DNA of 64,000 nucleotides, taken from positions 680,001-744,000 of the forward strand of contig JADKIO010000005.1 in the NCBI GenBank assembly GCA_016721195.1, given 5' to 3'. The DNA comes from Candidatus Geothrix skivensis. GTDB taxonomy: Bacteria > Acidobacteriota > Holophagae > Holophagales > Holophagaceae. This document shows positions 58,442-64,000 of this stretch, in pieces (position 1 is the first letter of the stretch; each line of letters begins with the position of its first letter). Both the position numbers and the translations under genes were made by a program. The notes below the pieces were generated by a model that ran no database searches, had not been told where the DNA came from, and saw only the letters and a program-made list of their open reading frames with translations.

Positions 58442-59316
58442 AACACGTCACGGTCGCCACCCGAGGATCCGCCCTGGCCGTGGGCCAGGCCGAGCCCATG
58501 GTCCGGTTTCTCGAAGCCAAGGGCTACGAGGTGTCTTGGCGCAAGTTCTCCACCTCCGGCGACCAGTGGCTCCAGGGCCCCCTGGACAAGCAGGTGGGTG
58601 GCGGCTTCTTCACCAAGGAGCTGGAGGAGGCCATGGCCCTGGGCCAGGCAGATCTCCTCATCCACAGCCTGAAGGATGTCTCCCTGGAACGACCCGCTGG
58701 CATCGTGCCGGCCTGCATCCCCCTGCGCGAGGACCCCGCGGACTGGCTGGTGCTGAGGGCCGATGCCCCGGAAGACCTGGTCATCGGCACCAGCGCGGTG
58801 CGCCGGGAGCGGGTGCTCAGCCAGCTCTTTCCCAGGGCCCGGTTTACCTGGATCCGAGGCAACGTGCAGACGCGCCTGCAGCGGGTGCGGGACGGCCTCC
58901 TACGGGATGCACCCCTCCACGGGACCCTGCTGGCGGCGGCGGGGCTCAAGCGCCTCGGACTGGATCTGTCCGGTCTGACAGTGCGGCCCCTCACGCCCGT
59001 CGAGCTGCCTTCGGCTCCGGGGCAGGGGGCCCTCCTGGCCGAGGCCCGGGCGGACCGGCCCGACCTCATCGAGGCCCTGGCCGATCTGCATGACCCCATG
59101 ACCGCCCGCTGTGTTCGGCTCGAGCGCCAGGTGCTGGCGGGCATCGGCGGTGGCTGCCAGCAGCCCCTGGGTGCCCTGGCCACCCCCCAGGCCGATGGCA
59201 CCCTGCTGCTGCAGGCGGCCTACGCGCCCGAAGGCGAGGTCCTGCGGGCGGAGGCCCGGGGCACCGACGACCAGGACCTGCTCACCCGGGTCCTCCGGGG
59301 CATCGGGCTTTCATGA
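58438..59316 (+). CDS. hemC: Hydroxymethylbilane synthase (porphobilinogen deaminase)
   Basis: The 292-aa enzyme joins four porphobilinogens into hydroxymethylbilane. Features are VATRGSALAVGQAEPM at the N-terminus, FFTKELEEAM, DLLIHSLKDVSLERP, GTSAVRRERVL with substrate-binding Arg, APGQGAL, and C240 in GGGCQQPLGAL, which holds the dipyrromethane cofactor. ATG at 58438 was chosen because it begins the conserved N-terminus with AGGAGG just upstream. Its stop overlaps the hemD start by four bases. Confidence 0.95.
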   Translation: MKHVTVATRGSALAVGQAEPMVRFLEAKGYEVSWRKFSTSGDQWLQGPLDKQVGGGFFTKELEEAMALGQADLLIHSLKDVSLERPAGIVPACIPLREDPADWLVLRADAPEDLVIGTSAVRRERVLSQLFPRARFTWIRGNVQTRLQRVRDGLLRDAPLHGTLLAAAGLKRLGLDLSGLTVRPLTPVELPSAPGQGALLAEARADRPDLIEALADLHDPMTARCVRLERQVLAGIGGGCQQPLGALATPQADGTLLLQAAYAPEGEVLRAEARGTDDQDLLTRVLRGIGLS

Positions 59317-60020
59317 ATGGCACCCTTCTTCATCCCCGTCTGGCCCTGGCCCGGCCCGCCCACCATCCCCTGGCGGATACGGTGCGGAAGGCGGGCTGGC
59401 GGCCGGTCCCCTATTCCTTCACCTCCCTGAAGCTCACCGGAGCCGCGCCGCCTGTGCTGCTGAGCCGGGTCAAGGCCCTGTTGATCCTCAGCCCCTCCGG
59501 GGCCAAGGTGGCGGGGGCGACGCTGCCCTCCGGGATGACCTGCCTGGTTCAGGGCGCGGGCACGGCGGACGCCCTGGGTCGGGAGGACCTGGATATCCGG
59601 CTGCCCTCCGAGGCCCGGGCCGAGGCCCTCTGGGAACTGCTCCAGGGGCGCTTCCCCGAGGGCGGGGATTTCGTGCTGGTTCGGGGCGAGCGCAGCCGGG
59701 AATACCTTGAGGTCGCGGCGCGCGGATCGGCCTGGCGCATCCATCCCTGGGTCACCCACTGCGAGGCCGCCCGGGAGCCCTTCCCGCCCATGCCCGAGGT
59801 CGAAGGCGTCCTGGCCCTGAGCCCAACCCAGGCCGAGATCCTCGCCCCCCTGGCCCGGGACCTGCAGCGCTTTGCCTGGGGCGAGGCCACCGCCGAGGCC
59901 TTCGCCCGGGCCGGCGCACCGGTCCAGGCCCAGTGTGAACCAAAGCCCAGCCTGCTCTGGGCCATGCTCGCCCAGTCCCTGGCATCCCAAGCGAATCCGA
60001 AGGAGGAGTCCCCATGCTGA
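59313..60020 (+). CDS. hemD: Uroporphyrinogen-III synthase-like protein
   Basis: The 235-aa protein sits between hemC and hemB with overlaps at both ends, the standard hemD place. Sequence is poorly conserved, as in all HemD proteins. It has two alternating alpha/beta halves, with LALARPAHHPLADTVRKAGW at the start, ALLILSPSGAKVAG, DFVLVRGERSREYLEVAARG and a C-terminal half with GVLALSPTQAEILAPL. It should close hydroxymethylbilane to uroporphyrinogen III with inversion of ring D. The assignment rests mainly on context and fold-like pattern. Confidence 0.8.
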   Translation: MNGTLLHPRLALARPAHHPLADTVRKAGWRPVPYSFTSLKLTGAAPPVLLSRVKALLILSPSGAKVAGATLPSGMTCLVQGAGTADALGREDLDIRLPSEARAEALWELLQGRFPEGGDFVLVRGERSREYLEVAARGSAWRIHPWVTHCEAAREPFPPMPEVEGVLALSPTQAEILAPLARDLQRFAWGEATAEAFARAGAPVQAQCEPKPSLLWAMLAQSLASQANPKEESPC

Positions 60021-60991
60021 ACCGCTCCCGCCGCCTCCGCACCAGCGCGGCCATGCGCAACCTCGTGGCCGAAACGGACCTGCGGCCCCGGCACCTCATC
60101 CAGCCCCACTTCGTGCAGCCCCAGTCGGGCAGCAGCGAGATCGCCAGCCTGCCGGGCATCCTGCGGGCCAGTGTGGAAGACACGGTCCGCCAGGTCGAAC
60201 AGGACCTGAAGCGGGGCCTGGCCAGCGTGCTGCTCTTCGGTGTGCCTGATGCCGAATCCAAGACACCGGATGGCCGCTATGCCTGCGATCACAACGGTGT
60301 GATCCCCGTGGCCGTCCGGGCCCTCAAGAAGGCCTTTGGCGCCGACCTCATCGTCATGACCGATGTCTGCCTCTGCGGCTGCACCAGCCACGGCCACTGC
60401 GGCGTGGTGGACGAGCACGGCGTGGTCCGGAATGACGAGACCCTGCCGATCCTAGCGGAGATGGCCCTGCGCCATGCAGAAGCGGGCGCCGATGTGGCCG
60501 CCCCCAGCGACATGATGGATGGCCGGGTGGCCGCCATCCGCGATCTGCTCGATGCAAACGGGTACACCAACACCAGCATCCTCAGCTACGCCATCAAGCA
60601 CGCAGGCGCCTACTACGGACCTTTCCGTGACGCGGCGGACAGCAGCCCGAAGTTCGGCGACCGGCGGAGCTACCAGATGGACCCCCGCAATGCGCGGGAA
60701 GGCCTGCAGGACGCGCTGCTGGACGTGGACGAGGGCGCGGACATGCTCATGGTCAAGCCCGCCCTGCCGAACCTCGACCTCATCTGGCGCCTCCGGGAGG
60801 CTCAGCTGGCGCCCATCTGCGCCTACCACGTGTCCAGCGAGTTCAGCAGCGTCAAGGCCGCCGACCGCCTGGGCTGGGTGAACGGCGATCAGCTGATGTT
60901 CGAGCACCTCATCGCCATCCGACGCGCCGGCGCCGACATGATCGTCAGCTACGCCGGCCGCGAGGCCGTCGAGAAGGGGTGGATCTCCTGA
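60014..60991 (+). CDS. hemB: Delta-aminolevulinic acid dehydratase (porphobilinogen synthase)
   Basis: The 325-aa enzyme condenses two 5-aminolevulinates. It has the zinc-type cysteine cluster DVCLCGCTSHGHCG near residues 117-130, the Schiff-base Lys regions LSYAIKHAGAYYGPFRDA and MLMVKPALPNLD, and YHVSSEFS. The Cys-rich site means Zn rather than Mg dependence. AAGGAGG lies just upstream of ATG 60014, inside the end of hemD (7-base overlap). Confidence 0.95.
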   Translation: MLNRSRRLRTSAAMRNLVAETDLRPRHLIQPHFVQPQSGSSEIASLPGILRASVEDTVRQVEQDLKRGLASVLLFGVPDAESKTPDGRYACDHNGVIPVAVRALKKAFGADLIVMTDVCLCGCTSHGHCGVVDEHGVVRNDETLPILAEMALRHAEAGADVAAPSDMMDGRVAAIRDLLDANGYTNTSILSYAIKHAGAYYGPFRDAADSSPKFGDRRSYQMDPRNAREGLQDALLDVDEGADMLMVKPALPNLDLIWRLREAQLAPICAYHVSSEFSSVKAADRLGWVNGDQLMFEHLIAIRRAGADMIVSYAGREAVEKGWIS

Positions 60992-61012
60992 GTCGAAGAA
61001 TTGCCGTCAACC

Positions 61013-61082
61013 GCAGAGGACGCAGAGACCGCAGAGAAAAGCGGGAATTGCATGCAACCTCTGCGCCCTCTGCGTTCTCTGC
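61013..61082. repeat. Imperfect inverted repeat of CGCAGAG units between hemB and hemL
   Basis: Left arm 61013-61036 and right arm 61059-61082 match with about three mismatches over 24 bases, and each arm is built from tandem CGCAGAG-type units. Similar units occur at 62385-62414. This is the kind of intergenic repeat whose minus-strand translation gives peptides like FTAEFAENAE, which I have seen in mis-annotated proteins. Confidence 0.75.
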
Positions 61083-61106
61083 TGTTCATTCATTTTTGAG
61101 GCACTC

Positions 61107-62363
61107 ATGAGCAACGAATCCCTGTTTCAAGAAGCGCTGACGCACTTCCCCGGCGGCGTCTCCAGCCCGGTGCGGGCTTTCCGGGCCGTGGGAGGCACGC
61201 CGAAGTTCTTCAAGAAGGCCAGCGGCGCCTGGTTCGAGGATGAGGATGGCATCCGCTTCCTCGATCTCTGCATGTCCTGGGGCCCGCTGATCCTGGGCCA
61301 CGCCCATCCCGACATCCTGGCCGCCGTGAACGAGGCCATGCAGGAGGGCCTCACCTTTGGCGCCCCCAGCCGCCGGGAGCTGATGCTCGCTCGGAAGATC
61401 AAGGAGATGGTGCCCTTCATCGAGAAGATGCGCTTCGTGTCCTCGGGCACCGAGGCGGTCATGTCCGCCCTGCGGGCCGCCCGGGGCTTCACGGGACGGG
61501 AGCGCATCCTGAAGTTCGAGGGCTGTTACCACGGCCACAGCGATGGCCTGCTGGTGAAGGCCGGATCTGGCCTCATCACCTTTGGCGCCCCCACCAGCGC
61601 TGGCGTGCCCAAGGCCATCGCGGAGCTGACCTCCGTGGTCACGCTCGATGACCTGGAGACCCTCGAACGCACCTTCGCCGAAATCGGCAACGAACTGGCG
61701 GCCGCCATCATCGAGCCCATCCCCGCCAACAACGGCCTGCTGCTCCAGCGCCCCGAGTTCCTCCAGCGCCTTCGCGAGCTCTGCACGAAGCACGGCGTGG
61801 TCCTCATCTTTGACGAGGTCATCAGTGGCTTCCGCGTGGCCCCCGGCGGCGCGGCGGAGCGTCTCGGCATCACGCCGGACCTGGGCACCTACGGCAAGAT
61901 CATCGGTGGCGGCATGCCCGTGGGCCTCTACGGCGGCCGCAAGGACATCATGGGCGTGGTGGCCCCCGATGGTCCGGTCTACCAGGCGGGAACCCTGTCG
62001 GGCAATCCCGTGGCCATGGCCGCAGGCCTTGCCACCATGGAGAAGCTCAGCCCCGCCTTCTACGCCGGCCTGGAGGCCACTGCCGCCAAGTGGGCCGCGG
62101 CCTTCGAAACCATCCCCGGCCTCCATTGCCCGCGCTATGGCAGCCTCCTCTGGCCCCTGTTCCAGGATGGTGTCCGCCGCAGCGACGCGGTGAAGGGCGA
62201 GGCCATCAGCACCTTCAACCGCCTGCACAAGGCCCTGCTGGGCCAGGGCGTCTACCTGCCACCCAGTGGCTACGAGGTGGCCTTCCTGGGCAGCGCCCAC
62301 GGTGAAGCCGAGCTGGCCCATTTCCAGAAGGCCGTGGCCGCCGTGGCCAAGGACTTCGCCTGA
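61107..62363 (+). CDS. hemL: Glutamate-1-semialdehyde 2,1-aminomutase
   Basis: The 418-aa PLP enzyme converts glutamate-1-semialdehyde to 5-aminolevulinate, following HemA. Conserved parts are FPGGVSSPVRAF, RFVSSGTEAVMSALRAARG, CYHGHSDGLLVKAGSG, LIFDEVISGFRVAPGG and the PLP Lys264 in TYGKIIGGGMPVG. Its presence with HemA shows that the organism uses the C5 route from glutamate, not the glycine route. The 26 bases before the start contain TTTTTGAGG, with GAGG about seven bases before the ATG. Confidence 0.95.
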   Translation: MSNESLFQEALTHFPGGVSSPVRAFRAVGGTPKFFKKASGAWFEDEDGIRFLDLCMSWGPLILGHAHPDILAAVNEAMQEGLTFGAPSRRELMLARKIKEMVPFIEKMRFVSSGTEAVMSALRAARGFTGRERILKFEGCYHGHSDGLLVKAGSGLITFGAPTSAGVPKAIAELTSVVTLDDLETLERTFAEIGNELAAAIIEPIPANNGLLLQRPEFLQRLRELCTKHGVVLIFDEVISGFRVAPGGAAERLGITPDLGTYGKIIGGGMPVGLYGGRKDIMGVVAPDGPVYQAGTLSGNPVAMAAGLATMEKLSPAFYAGLEATAAKWAAAFETIPGLHCPRYGSLLWPLFQDGVRRSDAVKGEAISTFNRLHKALLGQGVYLPPSGYEVAFLGSAHGEAELAHFQKAVAAVAKDFA

Positions 62364-62384
62364 TCTCTCGCCAGTCCTTTTTCC

Positions 62385-62414
62385 CTCCGCGTTCTCTGCG
62401 AACTCTGCGGTGAA
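62385..62414. repeat. CTCTGCG-unit repeat between hemL and hemE
   Basis: CTCCGCG, TTCTCTGCG and AACTCTGCG units in tandem, of the same type as the right arm of the repeat at 61013-61082, without a matching left arm. It lies 19 bases before the hemE start and may weaken or shape its ribosome-binding region. Confidence 0.6.
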
Positions 62415-62433
62415 TGGTTTTTTCGGTGATGTG

Positions 62434-63423
62434 ATGCCCCAGTCCCTGCTTCGTGTCCTCAATGGTGAAGTCCTCGACAAGCCCCCGGTCTGGTTCATGC
62501 GCCAGGCGGGCCGCTTCCTGCCGGAATACCGCGCGGTGCGGGCCAAGGTCACCTTCGAGCAGCTGCTGAACGACTCGGACCTGGCGGCGGAGGTCACGCT
62601 GCAGCCCATCCGCCGCTTCCCCCAGATCGACGGCGCCATCATCTTCAGCGACATCCTGGTGATCCTGGATGCCCTGGGCTGCGAGGTCACCATTCCCGAG
62701 GGCGGGCCCCGCATCGGCAAGACGCTGGATCAGATCGATATCAACCGTCCCCTGGACGAGAAAGTCTTCGAGCCCGTCTGCGACGCCATCCGCAAGGTGA
62801 AGGCCAACCTGCCGGCGAAGGTCACGATGCTCGGTTTCGCGGGCGCGCCCTGGACCCTGCTGGCCTACGGCATCGAAGGGAAGGGCAGCAAGAATTGGGC
62901 GAAGGCCAAGGCCTTCATCCACCAGAATCCCGTCCTGGCCCAGAAGTGGATGGACAAGCTCGCCGACGCCGCCGCCCGCCTGCTGAACCTGCACATCGAG
63001 GCCGGCGCCCAGGGCGTGCAGCTCTTCGACACCTGGGCCGGCGAGCTGGATGCGGATGACTACGCGACCTTCGCCCTTCCTTCCGTGAAGCGCACCCTGT
63101 CCCAGGTGACGGCGGCCCCCACGCTCTTCTTCGCCCGCACGGGCTACCTGCCGGATTCCCTGAACGACCTGCCCTGCAAGGGCCTCGCGGTGCCCTGGCA
63201 GGTGCCCATCAGTGAGGCACGCCGGCGCTTCCCCAGGATGGTCCTGCAGGGAAACCTGGATCCCGTGGCGCTGCTGGCGGGCAAGGAAACCGCCACCCGG
63301 AAGGCCCGCGCCATCGTGGACGCCATGAAGGGCCACCCCCATATCTTCAACCTCGGTCATGGGCTCACGCCCGAGACCGATCCCGCCGTGGTGGCGGCTG
63401 TCCTCGATGAGGTGAAGGCATGA
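62434..63423 (+). CDS. hemE: Uroporphyrinogen decarboxylase
   Basis: The 329-aa enzyme removes four carboxyls from uroporphyrinogen III to give coproporphyrinogen III. Signature segments are PPVWFMRQAGRFLPEYR near residue 18 (conserved Arg pair), IIFSDILVILDALG, GFAGAPWTLLAYGIEG and FNLGHGLTPETDP near the end. ATG at 62434 starts the conserved N-terminus; the ribosome site is weak (TTTTTTCGGTGATGTG). Its stop overlaps the hemN start (ATGA). Confidence 0.95.
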   Translation: MPQSLLRVLNGEVLDKPPVWFMRQAGRFLPEYRAVRAKVTFEQLLNDSDLAAEVTLQPIRRFPQIDGAIIFSDILVILDALGCEVTIPEGGPRIGKTLDQIDINRPLDEKVFEPVCDAIRKVKANLPAKVTMLGFAGAPWTLLAYGIEGKGSKNWAKAKAFIHQNPVLAQKWMDKLADAAARLLNLHIEAGAQGVQLFDTWAGELDADDYATFALPSVKRTLSQVTAAPTLFFARTGYLPDSLNDLPCKGLAVPWQVPISEARRRFPRMVLQGNLDPVALLAGKETATRKARAIVDAMKGHPHIFNLGHGLTPETDPAVVAAVLDEVKA

Positions 63424-64000
63424 CGCTCGCCGACCTCATCCGCCGCTATGACCGTCCCGGGCCCCGCTATACCGGTTATCCCATGCCACCGGCGTGGTCT
63501 GACGATTTTCCGGAGCCCGAAGTCCTCTCTGCCCTGGACCGCGCGGACCTCCGCCAGGACGAGGCCCTGTCGCTCTATCTGCACATCCCCTTCTGCCCTC
63601 GGCGCTGCGCCTACTGCGGCTGCAACGTGGTGGTGAGCCCCCAGTACGATCCCGTGGAGGCCTACCTTGAGGCTGTCACCAGGGAACTCGATCTGGTCTG
63701 CTCGCACCTGAAGGAGCGCCGCAAGGCCCTTCAATTGCACTGGGGTGGCGGCACGCCCACCTACCTGAACGCCGCGGATCTCAAGCGCACCTTCCAGCTC
63801 TTCAGGGACCGCTTCGAGTTCCTGCCCGGCGCGGAGATCGCCATTGAGGTGGATCCCACCTACCTGGAGCCAGACCAGTTGCCGACCCTGCGGGAGCTGG
63901 GCTTCAATCGCGTCTCCTTCGGGGTGCAGGACCTCGACGAGAATGTCCAGGCCCTCATCACCCGCGGCCAGACCTGGGACCACACCCTCACGGCCATGAA
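63420..64000 (+). CDS. hemN: Oxygen-independent coproporphyrinogen III oxidase (partial, runs off the window)
   Basis: The first 193 residues of a radical SAM protein are visible. The N-terminal RYDRPGPRYTGYPMPPAW is typical of true HemN rather than HemW. The cluster motif CPRRCAYCGC has Cys59, Cys63 and Cys66 for the [4Fe-4S] site and an extra Cys68, again as in HemN. WGGGTPTYL and the EVDPTYLEP strand follow. It would act without oxygen, which fits an anaerobic lifestyle. The start overlaps the hemE stop by four bases. Confidence 0.92.
   Translation, partial: MTLADLIRRYDRPGPRYTGYPMPPAWSDDFPEPEVLSALDRADLRQDEALSLYLHIPFCPRRCAYCGCNVVVSPQYDPVEAYLEAVTRELDLVCSHLKERRKALQLHWGGGTPTYLNAADLKRTFQLFRDRFEFLPGAEIAIEVDPTYLEPDQLPTLRELGFNRVSFGVQDLDENVQALITRGQTWDHTLTAM

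Overview
The window is a gene-dense, GC-rich (roughly two-thirds G+C by eye) chromosomal segment of a Gram-negative anaerobic or facultative bacterium. The mix of genes suggests a member of the Acidobacteriota, perhaps close to Holophaga/Geothrix. The clues are an Flx-Hdr NADH dehydrogenase/heterodisulfide-reductase-like cluster, futalosine-type menaquinone synthesis, C5 heme synthesis, a Wzi-like outer-membrane barrel, an LPS-type glycosyltransferase, and many sensor kinases. The taxonomic call is inference; no rRNA or other phylogenetic marker lies here. No prophage, insertion sequence, CRISPR array, tRNA or rRNA was recognised.

Layout. 1-3.7 kb: end of a Cys-rich protein, a clear terminator, a large MscS-type channel and a coupled ABC-F ATPase. 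3.7-10.5 kb: a 1201-aa hybrid sensor kinase, an RluA-like pseudouridine synthase lacking the usual catalytic Asp, a chemotaxis receptor with a c-type heme motif, and a secreted cache protein. 10.5-22 kb: fused FtcD with a Cys-bearing insert, a 5'-nucleotidase divergent from a cysteine desulfurase, an AspT-like transporter, a secreted phosphodiesterase, RlmI, small unknowns, a DUF418 protein, and an rrf2-ttcA pair behind a candidate Rrf2 operator. 22-31.5 kb: orphan peptide-binding protein, a WYL protein with histone-like tails, EamA exporter, XerD-type recombinase, acpP-fabF, uvrB (with a candidate LexA box) and a beta-propeller protein.

31.5-38.5 kb holds the most distinctive metabolic unit: hdrC-hdrB-hdrA-flxD-flxC-flxB-flxA on the plus strand with tight spacing. 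FlxA/B should take electrons from NADH, and FlxD (MvhD-like) and FlxC should pass them to HdrA for flavin-based bifurcation towards ferredoxin and a disulfide acceptor at HdrB/C. flxD carries an apparent single-base frameshift.

38.5-55.7 kb: a NarL-type regulator, secreted proteins including an M64 peptidase, YhbY, an unusual FHA-GAF kinase-like protein with a terminal H-box but no ATPase domain after it, 5-formyl-THF cyclo-ligase, a phospholipase D-like protein, MqnE, a membrane histidine kinase, and a minus-strand run (cyclophilin, Wzi-like barrel, lipoprotein, pyrD). Two glycosyltransferases follow.

55.9-64 kb: aroC followed by a heme-biosynthesis run hemA-hemC-hemD-hemB-hemL-hemE-hemN (the last runs off the end), covering glutamyl-tRNA to protoporphyrinogen-stage chemistry. 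The hemA-hemC spacer is the strongest candidate for something undescribed. It contains two copies of a ~58-bp hairpin-bearing unit, two tiny ORFs linked by ATGA overlaps that bridge hemA to hemC, and a hairpin that places the hemC Shine-Dalgarno in its loop.
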